A stretch of 64,000 nt of DNA from Cordia subcordata (GCA_028554755.1 JAPTOF010000002.1:9163001-9227000); one strand, 5' to 3'. Numbered from the stretch's first letter, positions 48,785 through 59,997 are shown. The notes: a model not told the origin generated them from the sequence alone. Numbers and translations are program-made.

Positions 48785-51700
48785 TCATTCTTCCATAAAC
48801 CTTTTCTCTCTCTTTTTCTTCTTTTCTTCTTTTTGACTAAGCAGAAGTTTTTCCTCATTGCTCTGAGAAGTGGAGACCAGGATTGCTTTCTGTGAAGGGA
48901 GTTCAGCGATGAAAAGCAGAGTTTGAGCCCAACCAGCATATTGCCCATATTTGCTCACAAAAGCATCGGCAACGATTATAAAGCTTAGGGGTGAGACAGG
49001 TGCCTGCCAGCTCAGGAATGAGATAGCGCGTTGCAATCTTTGATATCCCGGAAAAAGAAAGCAGATGAGTATTTCAGGTAGCCATGATATGTTTTTAATA
49101 CAATAAAGTACAATCATACACACGTATGTATATATCTGATGCACACATGAGAAGTGACAACACACAATGCGACAATAATAAAAAATATATTTTAACTAGA
49201 ATTTACTCTGCAATAATTTTCAGGGCAAAAAATAAGGAAATCAATCTTGTCAGCCAAGTAGCAATAGACTCCAAGTTACTTCATTAGTGTTCTTTATTTA
49301 TTTATTTTTAAAATGCAGTAAAATAGTGCAGTCTCACGACATTGTTTCTCTGGATCAGAAGAGGATGCAACACAGGGGGATCAATAATATGTACACGTAC
49401 GTCTAGATTACTTGACGCATCAACTACTAAGGCTACAACTCCAGGTTCCTGAAGAATATGAAAAATTAGGGAATACCACCAAAACAAAAGCTTGTGATGT
49501 TTCCTTTCCTTGAATGGGTGCATATTGGAATATGCCTCACCTATAATTTTTCCCTTTCCATCTATTCTCAATGGAGATATATGGAACAGATATCCTTCAG
49601 TCAAAGAAGGAATAAAATATGTTAGGCATATTAGAATTTAATAATGCTCTTTAGACATCAACTTTGCAACTACCAGCAAAGGGAAATACATCATTATTGA
49701 CATTATCATCTTCACCTTCCCCATCCCTCCCCCAAATGGTTGATCAAACATCCCTTCCGACAAATCATACATGGTCAACTCCCTTCATCATGAAATTGTC
49801 GTCTAACTTAACATGTCTGTCTCATAGCACTTCAAACACAAACTTACCTATATTATTCTAGTTTAATTATACAAGTCAAGATAGTTCCAATTTATCCTCT
49901 ATCTCCATCTTTGCATTCTCACAGGAATTAAAGTGATATACAAAGGCATCAAGTGTTATTTAATGTCAATATCTACTTTACACCTTTTTCACAAAAAACA
50001 TATAAAGAAAAATGCCTCCCTCAAACTCATAAAACAAGTAGATTCTCTAACAGCATACCTGCCACACATGAGTGTCAACAGGAATCGCATGATGTTGATC
50101 GAGTGAGAAAAGAGCGATGCATGCTGCTACCTTTGGGCCAACACCAGGTAATGTACAAAGAGCATCAATTGCCTCTTCAAGATTTAACTTACGAAGAGAT
50201 GCAAGCCACTCCACACCTCCACCAGGTTTCGATCGCAGTGCATCCACAGTACCTATTAAGTATTTTTCCCTGATCATAACATGAATATAAAATCAATATG
50301 GAATACTTTCAATCCCATGCACAACAAAATGAACCACTAAAATGCATGACATACGGAAATTATGAATACATGTGATTTACATTCTTCCATTTCATAATCT
50401 GTTTCTATCATCTGCTTACATGGTAGAGTGTCATATTGTGGTTTACAAAGTAAGAAGCCTCTTGTACAAGGGTGGCATCCCTTCATTGCTTTAAGTAACA
50501 ATCCTGTCTATCTACCAACAAAAGAACATAGAGTATTCAGTATCTTGAAAAACACTCAACTATCATTCTTCTAATGCAAATTTAGAAGAATTCCATGTTC
50601 TAAGGTGTCTGATTCTATTTTTCCTGCAATAACATGTCCCAACTCACGAACTATTCCTTTAACCACCAGCGGGGTAACTACTAGATTCTGCTTAAAGAAA
50701 CAATTAGATTAGACTGCCAGCTAGTGGGGAATGAAGCAAAAGGGGTTTGATATTCTTGCTCTACACATAAGCAGCTATATACTTCTTTCAGAAAACAAAA
50801 GCATAGATTCAATAGCTTCATCAGTAGTCAAACTAGCCATTGATATAGGGAAGCAATGCTTTGGCAAGTTATATAGCTTATAATAGCCTGATCAACCTTA
50901 CACAAACCAGATTAGGCAAAAGTGTCCTTAAATTAATCATGAGCATTGACTGTTAAATCAAGAAGCCGAGCGATCCTCACAGTTCACGTTATGAAACGAA
51001 CTTATCTAACAGAAAACTTAGTATCCATCAATTCCTGTAACATAATCCATACAAATCAAAATGAACATATTCATACATTCACATACAATGTGATCAACAA
51101 AAGACCAAGTTTGAACCCTACCTGTAACCAAATCCAGCCTCTCTAAGCTCTGATTCAGAAACCAAAGCCAACCGGTCCAACGAGGGGAACTGATAAAAAT
51201 CAAACCCACCAACAGAACCCAAATACTCCCCAAACGACGAGACAAAATCCACCATTTTCGTAATCCTAACAATATTATTGTTCGACGAACAAATAAACTG
51301 CACCAAACACTCCAAAAGGGTCTTGCCTCAACACTCTAACACCTTCAAAATGGAGTGCCAGATCAGCAAACCTAGGATCACAGGCCTTAAACTCACCCCA
51401 CAGCTCACTCAACGAAATGCCCGTGTTCAGAAAATCAAGCAAGGCCGATTTAGCTTCATGCTCGTTACCCGTGTGGTGGAAGAGGTAAGAAACGTCGCCG
51501 TTTGGAAGGTGTTTGAGGGAGACCAAGTGGGACCCACTGACGACGCCGGTGAACTGAAGCGGGGCGGTCTGTTTCCAGCAGAAGGTTTGGCCTGTGGGGA
51601 AGGTGAGGGGTAAGTTGAGCTCCGATTTGGGTATGTTGAGAGGTTCCCAGTTGGTGGTGGAGTTGAAGAGCTTCTTCTGGTTGTTGTTGTGGAAGAGAGA

Positions 51701-51843
51701 TGGTGGTGGTGTTTGAGGTGGCGTTGGGGGGTGGTGGTGGTGGATTGTTGTGGAGATGGAGGCGTGGAAGGAGGGAGGGTTGCAACAATGGCGGGTCTCC
51801 TCCTCTTCATGTTGGGGATGCTTCTCGCCGACTGCATTGCCAT
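48785..51843 (-). pseudogene. OGG1: second OGG1 copy, frameshifted
   Basis: All three exons are recognisable (51122-51843, 50059-50269, 48785-49037) with conserved splice sites. The N-terminal low-complexity part (MAMQSARSIPNMKRRRP) is in a different frame from the rest. One extra A in the run at 51313-51316 shifts the frame at RQDP. Exon 3 lacks 2 bp near 48970-48976 compared with the intact gene. Arg92 of the conserved GQTFRWKQ is Cys. The catalytic Lys and Asp codons in exon 2 are still present, but no single frame joins them to the rest. It is a recent pseudogene, very similar to the intact copy. Confidence 0.93.
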
Positions 51844-52149
51844 CGACGATGACCAACGGCCACTCTTCGGCACTCTTCTCTTTTGGGGTTAATTTTGAAA
51901 AAGTCCCTCAAATTGTCACTTGTTCTGAAATTTGTCTCTATTATTTTAAAAAATTTAAATTAACTCTCAATATTTTACAAATATAATCAAATTAATATCC
52001 AATTTATTAAAAACACATTCATAATTAATCCTCAATATATTTTTCGCCTTTTTTTTTTTACAAGGTTTGTGTTTTCTTTTTCTTTCCTTCTTGGAAAGGG
52101 GTGACAGTAGCAGTAGAGGAATAATAGAGATACACTTATCTTCTTTTTT

Positions 52150-53700
52150 GGATAGGTTTAAATTATTGATTTTGTCACATTTAGTCCCTTAACTTTTAAA
52201 ATAAACTTTTTAGTCTCTAACCTTTCACAAGTGAGACGCGGTTCATCCTTAGAACCAATTTTGTTAGTTTTCTATAGCTAAAACCACGTGAACTGCATTG
52301 ATTTTAGAGTTGCTCTAGTGACTTTGCCATTGAAAATTAGGTATTTTACATGTCTAGTACGTCTCACATGATTATGGCATTAGAAAACTAATGAAATTGG
52401 CTAGAAGGACAAATAGTTTTCTATTTATTAAAAGGGTAATACACCACACCCTTTTGCGGTCTATTAAAAGTACATTGAACTTCTATATGGTCTAAAAAAG
52501 TTCCACATAATCTCCTATGATCCATCAAACGTGGATTGGACCCCTTTTCTATTAAAAATTTCGTTATCTTTAATCATTTTTTTTTGTTTCCAAATTAATT
52601 CATTTTTACTTTAAACTACCCAAATTGCCTTTCTTTATTTTACAAAATAAATGTCACTAAAAGGATTTGAATTCTTAACCCCAAATTAAAATAACAAATA
52701 CTTTAGCCAACTAAACTACAAATAATTTTTGTTTCAATCTTTCTCTACAACATAATAGGTGTGTAGGAGGGCTCAAAACCCCATTTTATTCATAACAGTA
52801 GCAGCTGATCACATGTATGCTTTGACTCTTGCCTTAAGAAGTTTCCTAACCCAAACATATTTCTAGCTTCTCATGAGCATGTGAGACGATGGGTATGTGG
52901 ATATGGCTATTATTTTGCTTGCAATTTTTGATTTGTGAAATTGGGTAACATGTTTGGGATTTTGCCGAGGGAAGTTAAGCTAAAGTGGTAAGAAATGGGA
53001 TCTTGTATTGGGTATTACAGTTAAGCTAGAACAAGAGCACCTCATTCGAGATCTCTTCCCTGGTGACAACTTGAACAATCTTGAGCAAGAAGAACAAAAT
53101 GAAACAGAGATATCCTCCTTGCAATACGATGGATTTAACAAGAAGTCTACATTGAGTTGGCAACTCAATCCCCTCATGGATGAAATGATGATGATTCAAT
53201 GGCTTGAAGATTTTAGCATTAGACATGTTTCCAGAAATGGGAATGTGATGGCATATTGGCTAAGAATTTTAGGATGTGCTGTTATCAATAAAATAGGTTT
53301 TGAGCCTTCTATATACCTATTATTTTATGGTAATAAATTGAAATATAAATTGTTTGTAGGTTAGATAGTTAGAGTATTTATTATTTTAATTTGAGGTTGA
53401 GCATCCAAGCTCTTTTAGCATCATTTATTTTGTAAAAGAGAGAAGAGTAATGTGGGTAGTTTTGATGTACCACAGGAAGATTATGTGGGATTTTTTAAAC
53501 TACAGAAAGGTTTAATACACTTTTGATAGACCATAAGAGGTATGTTGGTTTAATGCACTTTTAATGGACCACAAGAGATGTGATGCATTTTACCTTTATT
53601 AAAATCCAGAGCCAAAAATATTCATTTTAAAAGGTAAAAGACTAGAATACGATAAAATCAATAGTTTAGAGACTATAAACGAAATTAACCTTATTAGATA
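52150..53700. repeat. outer MITE of the second block
   Basis: Paralogue of the nest at 25354-27316: the same ends (GATAGGTTTAAATTATTGAT; right-hand inverted ATAAAATCAATAGTTTAGAG). It contains the Mutator-like element (52434-53595) but lacks the 470-bp hAT-like insertion. Confidence 0.7.
52434..53595. mobile_element. Mutator-like foldback element (copy B)
   Basis: The flanks are perfect 9-bp direct repeats TTATTAAAA (52425-52433 and 53596-53604). Its interior has an open frame on the plus strand (53008-53364) containing SWQLNPLMDEM and FSIRHVSRNGNVMAYWL, which resembles the RVT_3/RNase H-like pattern W-x-L-x-P-L-x-x-E ... H-V-x-R-x-x-N-x-x-A found in plant proteins. Copy A has the same interior with stops. 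It may be a captured gene fragment. Confidence 0.7.
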
Positions 53701-55076
53701 TTAGACCTAAGAAGTCACTCAAATCTTTTTTTTTTTCCCTCTCTTCATAGGTCCATTCGTCAATTAAAGTTAACTAAAAAATTAACTATCTTCGCAAAAA
53801 GACCATATGAAGCAGATTGTAGCTATCTTCGCAAAAGACCATATGAAGCAGATTGTTTGACAAAAACATAATATTTTTATTTTTATTTTATTTTTTTTGC
53901 ATAATTCATTTACTACTTTGGTAGGCCAAGAAAATAGAAAAGTCAAAACCTTCCAAAGGGTCATTTGACCATTTAAAAAGTTCAAAATTTTTTTCTTTAG
54001 AAAAAAGAAAAAATTCAATAAATATTTATAATTATTTTAAATATGTTCTTATTTAACTTATTTACTAATAAAATAAAAAACGAATGCTTGTAAACTACAA
54101 TAGTAAAAAATGAAAACCCATATAATTCCATATTCTTTTCAACAGGAAAAAATGCATCCACAGTGCATGGCCAAAATATCATTTGTATTTGCAAGTCGTA
54201 TTTTATTTTAAAAAAACATATTTTTGGAACTTTTCAGTCATATAGCCTTTAGGATGTTTTTTCTTTTTCTTTTAAAAAAAATTTCCCTACCAAAATGGTG
54301 AATGAATTATGTAAAAAATTGATGTGATTTGGATATTTGCCTAATTAAGGACATAAATGGCATAATGCTAAGAAACTTAACTTTTCTATTAACTTTGATT
54401 AATAGAGAGACTTGGGAAGAGAATAAAAAGAACTAAGGGACCTATTTAATCTAATGCTTAAAAAACAAAGGAATGAAGTTTCAAATGTGGAATGTGCTGA
54501 TATAAACTTTTGAGGATAGATAGACTTGAATATTAGGCAATCCTCTCAACCATTTCTACAAAATTTTTTAGGCTCAACAGAGATTTTTTTTTAAAGAAGA
54601 AACAGAAACAAGAATTACGAGATTTAGGAAAATGTTTTCGTTGTTAATTATCCTTTAAAAGGTCAAACAATTTGATCATCGTTATAGCTATTGTACTGTA
54701 AACCAATCTCCGTCAAACAATTTGATAATCGTTATAGCTATTGTACTGTAAACCAATCTCCTATGTTACTCAATTAATAACTTAAAAAAGAAGGCTGATA
54801 TTTTTACAGTCACCCAACTCATTATGAAATTCAAATAATAATTTATCACTATTCATTATCAAACACACAGTAATTATCACTACTCTAATCATACAGTATA
54901 CAACTGAAAACGCAATCCATCACATGATTCCTCAAAAGAGGATACTTTTGAAATTACAACTCAACACAACCTAGAACTTATACCATGCAAAGATACAGAA
55001 TAAAATGCACAAAACAAAACATACAAATTAAAACCAAAGGATAATTGCTAAACAGAAATAAACAAAGCTTCAGCCT
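53596..55076. other. RLP-C 3' flank with two small tandem duplications
   Basis: Non-coding and matching 27219-28614. A unit of about 38 bp (GACCATATGAAGCAGATTGT) is duplicated at about 53788-53860, and a unit of about 50 bp (TCAAACAATTTGAT..CCAATCTCC) at about 54664-54762. Neither is duplicated in the first block. Confidence 0.65.
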
Positions 55077-58000
55077 TCATCCTTGAAACCATCTTTGCAA
55101 TTTGGCCAACTTTAGAGCTGTGGTCGTCAAGACCCAATCTTCCATCTTGTTCAAAGCCCTGAAAAAGGAATGTCTAGAGGATCTGTTGAAAAACAAAACA
55201 CCACATACACCCCAAAATCCAAAAATGAAGCCAAGCACCCCACTCAGATAAAATCCCTTCGTGATCAATTTATCCTCGTACTCTTCCTCGTCCGGGACTT
55301 GGGAGCCTCCGTTGGACTTTGGACTTTGAGGAGTCACATCTCCTGGGCAAGGTTTAAGCGGCTCACCACAAAGTCCAGGATTACCCACAAATGCAGAGGC
55401 TTCTTGTTTGTTAGGTGGTATTCTACCTGTAAAGTCGTTGTACGACAAGTTCAACACCCCAAGTTGACCCATCTGAGAAAGGCTTGACGGAATTTCTCCA
55501 TAAAGCTGATTTCTGGAAAGATCAAGAACATCCAAGGACTGCAAGTTACCAATTTGCGGTGTAAGGATCCCATGAAAATGATTTCTTGATAGGTTCAGAC
55601 CTACCAGACCAACAAGTTTAGTAATTTCGAGAGGAATATCTCCTGTCAAATTATTGCTTGAAAGATCAATGTATTTGACCAATCCTAGAGTGCTCTTGTA
55701 CTTGGATTCTATTCCTTTCCACATCAATACCTGTTCTGCATTGTAGTAGAACGGACTTTTACTTCTGCCCGCAGGTGCCATCAATGTCCCACCAATGCTT
55801 CTTACTGAACTCCCTTTTTGAGTCATTGCAGCCAAATTGTCGATGCAGTTTGGAATTGTCCCGGAGATCTTGTTCTTAGATAAGACCAAAACTTGAAGCA
55901 TAGAAAGATTGCACATGTTTTCAGGTATATTCCCACTAAAGTTGTTTGAACTCAAGTCGAGAACCACCACCATTGGTAAGTAACTGCCAACCCATGGTGG
56001 TACAGAACCAGATAACCCATTGTTTGCAACGTCAAAGAGGGCCAAGTTTTCAAAACTTGTCCATGATTGAGGTAGCTCCCCAGTGAAACTGTTGTTCCTC
56101 AACTGTAGTGTCCTAATGTGTCTCAGGGAGCCCATCGACGGAGGAAATTTTCCAGAGAGACGATTGTTTGCCAAATTAAGATATAGGAGCACAGGAAAAT
56201 TATTCCAGCAATCAGGAAGGTGTCCAGATAACTGGTTGTCTGAGAGATCAAGATAGTAGAAGTACCAAGAGGAATAATTACAGAAAGATGTAGTATTCCA
56301 TGAAAACCTATTCTTTGAGAGATTCACTGAGTTGACAAGTTTCGGGAATCGTGGTACAGGACCTTCAAGGTCATTTGAACTCAACTCTAACATTGAGAGC
56401 CCGTTAACCTTTGTGTGCAAGTCTGGTAGGGTGCCATTCAACGAGTTACATGAAAGATTTAACACCACAAGTCCTGGCAGTTGGTCCCAGAACCAACTAG
56501 GGATGCCACCAGAAATTCTAGCAGCAGATATGTCAACGCTGTAGACTTTCTTTTGAGTTTGAAGCCATTTTGGGATGTGAGGTCCAATTGTGCAATTTTG
56601 AAGATTTAAGAGTTCCAATTGAAAAGGAGGGATCCAATTTGACTGGAAGTTAAATTCTAACCGTGAGTTATAAGACAGGTCTAGTTCTTGTAACCGTGAT
56701 AAATTCAGTAGGTGAGATTCAGACATTACCCCTTCAAAATAATTTGAGCCCAGATACAACTTCTCAAGATTTGATAAGTGCCCAATACTTTCGGTTACAG
56801 TTCCAGACAGTTGATTTTTGTCCAGGTATAATTCTCTCAAAGATGAAGACAGTGAAAATTCAGGAACAACTCCCGAAATTTCATTGTCTTGAAAGTCTAG
56901 AACTTCAAGATTTGGAAGTTCCCCATATGCTTGGGGTATGGGACCACTCAATTTGTTTGACCCGAGGCTCAAATATTTCAAAGATGAAAACTCAACAATA
57001 GTATCCGGCAACGGATCGCTGATCAAATTCTCACCCAAATTCAAGTTTTCCAAAGTACTTGATGCTCGCCATGACAAGTTCCTCAGTAACTCAGACACAT
57101 GCCCCGAGAAACTATTATTACGCAAAAGAAGTGACTTCAAATTACTATAGTTTCCAAAGTAACTAGGAACACCACCTTCCATCTTGTTGTGAGAAATATC
57201 AAGATGCACAAGGGAGACCATCTTTGCGAAATCATCAGGAATTGGGCCTCCTAAGGAGTTTCTCGAGAGGTAAATGTCAGTAAGACTGTGACTATAGTTG
57301 AAGAGCCAAGTAAAGATTGAAGAATCGAGATTATCCAAAGAGAGATCAAGGACTGCAAGTGACGTGGAAGAGTTTATAGAGTTAACCAAGGAAGGAGTGG
57401 CAGGAGGTAGGTCACACCCAGACAAATCCAAGACTCTTAGCAGAGGAAGGTTGCTCACTGATTTCAGCCAATCAGTTGCCTTGTTGAGTGAAATATATTT
57501 CAGGCGAAGAATTCTTAGTGACTGAAGAGGTAACAGCCACCCGAGATTATCCACAGACAAGGAGTGGCTGCTAAGATCAAGCCACTCGAGATTATCCACA
57601 GAATAGGTGTGGCTGCTAAGATCAAGTGTTTGTAAACTAGACAAGTTTCTTAGCTCCTGTGGAATTGTTCCACTGAATCCAGCAGAAGATAGATTCAGGT
57701 ACTTCAATCTTCTCAATGAACCAAAAAAACTAGGAATATTTTCACCAAAATAATTGTTACTGAGGTCTAAATATTCCAAATACTTTAGTTCAAGTAGGGA
57801 AGAACTAATATTTCCGGATAAAAGAAGTGAAGCACCATACTCTGCTGACGAAAATGGACCACGTAGATCAAGTTTGATAACATTACCAGTTCGGTTATCG
57901 CAGTACACCCTTTCCCATTTGCAACATTCCTCTTGGTTTTCCTTGTCGGATCCCCACGAAGCCAACAGCTCATTTCCGATCTCTCGCTTGAAGTTGAGGA

Positions 58001-58103
58001 GAGCTTGTCTCTCTTCCTCCATACATTTGATTTGAGCTCCGAAAGCATAAGCGACGCACTGTAAACTAACAAACACAAGAAAAAGATGAAACAACATCTT
58101 CAT
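55077..58103 (-). CDS. LRR receptor-like protein RLP-C (EIX/Cf-type), intact
   Basis: A single-exon plasma-membrane receptor-like protein of about 1008 aa; relatives include the tomato EIX receptors and Cf proteins, which recognise extracellular elicitors. I start at the Met at 58103, which aligns with the MKMM starts of RLP-A and RLP-B; an in-frame Met at 58148 would add 15 residues. It has a signal peptide (MKMLFHLFLVFVSLQC), LRRNT (KCMEEERQALLNFKREI, CCKWERVYCDNRTGNVI), a long array of extracellular 24-residue LRRs (LxxLxxLxLxxNxLxGxIP), a short non-LRR island near QVLMWKGIESKYKSTL before the last LRRs, a membrane span (GVLGFIFGFWGVCGVLFF) and a tail of about 36 residues. There is no kinase, so signalling would need a co-receptor such as a SOBIR1-type kinase (family knowledge). 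An in-frame 45-bp tandem duplication lies in the LRRs. The ligand is unknown. Confidence 0.93.
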   Translation of the reverse strand: MKMLFHLFLVFVSLQCVAYAFGAQIKCMEEERQALLNFKREIGNELLASWGSDKENQEECCKWERVYCDNRTGNVIKLDLRGPFSSAEYGASLLLSGNISSSLLELKYLEYLDLSNNYFGENIPSFFGSLRRLKYLNLSSAGFSGTIPQELRNLSSLQTLDLSSHTYSVDNLEWLDLSSHSLSVDNLGWLLPLQSLRILRLKYISLNKATDWLKSVSNLPLLRVLDLSGCDLPPATPSLVNSINSSTSLAVLDLSLDNLDSSIFTWLFNYSHSLTDIYLSRNSLGGPIPDDFAKMVSLVHLDISHNKMEGGVPSYFGNYSNLKSLLLRNNSFSGHVSELLRNLSWRASSTLENLNLGENLISDPLPDTIVEFSSLKYLSLGSNKLSGPIPQAYGELPNLEVLDFQDNEISGVVPEFSLSSSLRELYLDKNQLSGTVTESIGHLSNLEKLYLGSNYFEGVMSESHLLNLSRLQELDLSYNSRLEFNFQSNWIPPFQLELLNLQNCTIGPHIPKWLQTQKKVYSVDISAARISGGIPSWFWDQLPGLVVLNLSCNSLNGTLPDLHTKVNGLSMLELSSNDLEGPVPRFPKLVNSVNLSKNRFSWNTTSFCNYSSWYFYYLDLSDNQLSGHLPDCWNNFPVLLYLNLANNRLSGKFPPSMGSLRHIRTLQLRNNSFTGELPQSWTSFENLALFDVANNGLSGSVPPWVGSYLPMVVVLDLSSNNFSGNIPENMCNLSMLQVLVLSKNKISGTIPNCIDNLAAMTQKGSSVRSIGGTLMAPAGRSKSPFYYNAEQVLMWKGIESKYKSTLGLVKYIDLSSNNLTGDIPLEITKLVGLVGLNLSRNHFHGILTPQIGNLQSLDVLDLSRNQLYGEIPSSLSQMGQLGVLNLSYNDFTGRIPPNKQEASAFVGNPGLCGEPLKPCPGDVTPQSPKSNGGSQVPDEEEYEDKLITKGFYLSGVLGFIFGFWGVCGVLFFNRSSRHSFFRALNKMEDWVLTTTALKLAKLQRWFQG
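57543..57632 (-). repeat. in-frame 45-bp tandem duplication in RLP-C
   Basis: Units 57543-57587 and 57588-57632 encode LDLSSHSLSVDNLGW and LDLSSHTYSVDNLEW. RLP-A and RLP-B have one unit at this place. Confidence 0.85.
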
Positions 58104-58571
58104 GGGATTACTTACATACAACGAAGAAACAGAGAAGGTGATTAACATGTAGGATGATCAATAGGACTTTTGATTTCTTGTACGTGAACACTTACGTCTC
58201 CAGGCGTAGAACTGTAGCACATATATACAATTGATATAATCCCAGAGTCCGTTTGGCTTTGCTTATTTTTAAGTGGTTATAAGTAGTTGATGCTTATAAG
58301 CCAAAAGTTACTTTTAAGTTAGTAAAAAATAAGTAGAGATGTGCTTGGATAATATGTGCTTATAAGCTATTCACATGTTTGGCAAATAAGTACTAGTTAA
58401 AATAACTAAAAAAGACGTGCAATTAATTAATGTCACAAAAATTATTTAATAGTGACGATAAACATGTCTTTTTAATATGTTTGACTAATTGGTTTATAAG
58501 CACAAAAATTTTAAGTAGCTCCAACATGTTTTTTTTCACCTGCTTATAAGCAAGCTTATATGGATTATAGG

Positions 58572-58816
58572 GTCCATTTGGATTAACTTTTTTTAAAAGC
58601 GTTTTTTTAATAACTTTTGAAAAATAATTTTTTTTTAAAAGTTGAAAATTCTAGTTTCTAAAAAAAGTTTTATTTGAGCTCTTTTCTTTCTTTCTTTTTT
58701 TTTTTTTTCAAATTTTTAGTTTTTTTAGAAACTAAATCAAATAGTTATTATAAATTTAATGTAACTTTTTTACGAAAAAATGTGCTTTTTCTAAAAAAAA
58801 AGTCAATCCAAACAAG
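58572..58816. repeat. inner MITE 1 of the TTTGGATTG family
   Basis: The ends are GTCCATTTGGATTAACTTTT and AAAAAGTCAATCCAAACAAG, inverted. The core text AAAAGC, TTTTGAAAAATA and CAAATAGTTATTATAAATTT matches 34325-34545 and its neighbour. Confidence 0.7.
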
Positions 58817-58841
58817 GCCATGAGTAACTTTACCAAACTTA

Positions 58842-59066
58842 GGTCTCATTTGGATTGACTTTTTTTAAAAGTGCTTTTTTAATAACTTCTGAAAAATAGC
58901 TTTTTTTAAGGAGCTGAAAATTTTGATTTCTAAAAAAAGCTGTAATTGAGCTTTTTTCAGAGTTTTGATTTTTTTTAAAGCCAAATCAAATAGTTATTGT
59001 AAATTTAATATAAATTTTTCAAAAAAAAAGTGTTTTTTCTGAAAAAAAAAACCTATCCAAACAGAT
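58842..59066. repeat. inner MITE 2 of the TTTGGATTG family
   Basis: The ends are GTCTCATTTGGATTGACTTT and AAAACCTATCCAAACAGATC, inverted. It lies about 25 bp from the first inner MITE in the same orientation. Confidence 0.7.
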
Positions 59067-59134
59067 CCTTATAATTTTTTGTTTTTGACTTATAAGCTAG
59101 TCAAATTGGCTTATAAGCATAGCCAAACGCCCTC

Positions 59135-59629
59135 TTAGCCAGTACAGCACGGCGAAGACCTCTAAGTCATCCATGTGGGACATGATCACCACGGCTTTCC
59201 ACGCATTAATTGTGTAGGACTAGCAAATTAGGCTGACTGCAATAGATTTCTTAATTTTTTCTACGTTTAATGGATTTGTATTATTATTATTCTCTTTTAT
59301 ATATATGAATTCTCTATTTCAGTTTTGCTCAATAATTTTCTAAGTTTAATTAAATTTTTGTTTAATAAAATTCTTGTTTCAGTTTTACTTGAAAAATTTT
59401 TTAATTTACAATTTTCCCAATATTTTTTTTAGAGAATGGGTTTACTATCTCTAGATTTAAGAATATAAAAAATTATTTTAGAAGATGAAATTTTTCTATC
59501 CAAATATAGTAGGGATAGAGGTAAGGAATCTTTGAAACCATTTCTCTGTAAATAGATCCCTACATTTAGAGTGCAGAGGGTTTTAGGGCATTTATTGGAA
59601 ATGCTTGTAAAGTCACAGTTCATGTTTGT
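59135..59629. other. RLP-C distal upstream region
   Basis: Begins with the shared RLP upstream segment (GGCGAAGACCTCTAAGTCAT, ATTAATTGTGTAGGACTAGC), so the homologous promoter region continues past the MITE. The rest is AT-rich and featureless. Confidence 0.5.
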
Positions 59630-59917
59630 TAAATATTCCACGATAAGACCCAAATTCTTGCCAATCGCTGAGCTTACTTATAAGTTATTTTGCTGAACAC
59701 CGTTAATCCAACTAGTTTTAAAATGATATGATTAAGTTAGTCTGAAATTGTGTTGAACTCAGAAAAAATTGCTTTATTTCTTAATTTTTTGAAGATACAC
59801 GAGTATTTTATGAAGTTTTAAGTTGTTGTTTCCACTCATCAATAACTTACTTGGCAGAGGCAGGAAACGATTATTATTCATCAATCCAATTACAAGATCT
59901 TTTCTTTTCTTTTCTTT

Positions 59918-59997
<80 letters not shown>

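Larger units (their letters stand above)
58245..59134. mobile_element. hAT-like MITE split by two other MITEs, upstream of RLP-C
   Basis: The left end GAGTCCGTTTGGCTTTGCTTAT is matched by the inverted right end ATAAGCATAGCCAAACGCCCTC. The interior is rich in CTTATAAGC. Two members of the TTTGGATTG family lie inside. I see no clear target-site duplication. The element separates RLP-C from its homologous upstream segment, which resumes at about 59140. Confidence 0.75.

Noticed and set aside
11578..58103. A functional cluster linking BGAL, OGG1 and RLP in one pathway
   Set aside because: The products act in the cell wall, nucleus and plasma membrane with no known shared role; their linkage is explained by segmental duplication.
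58104..58148. Upstream in-frame Met as the start of RLP-C
   Set aside because: RLP-A and RLP-B begin at the position of the Met at 58103, and the signal peptide hydrophobic core follows that Met directly.
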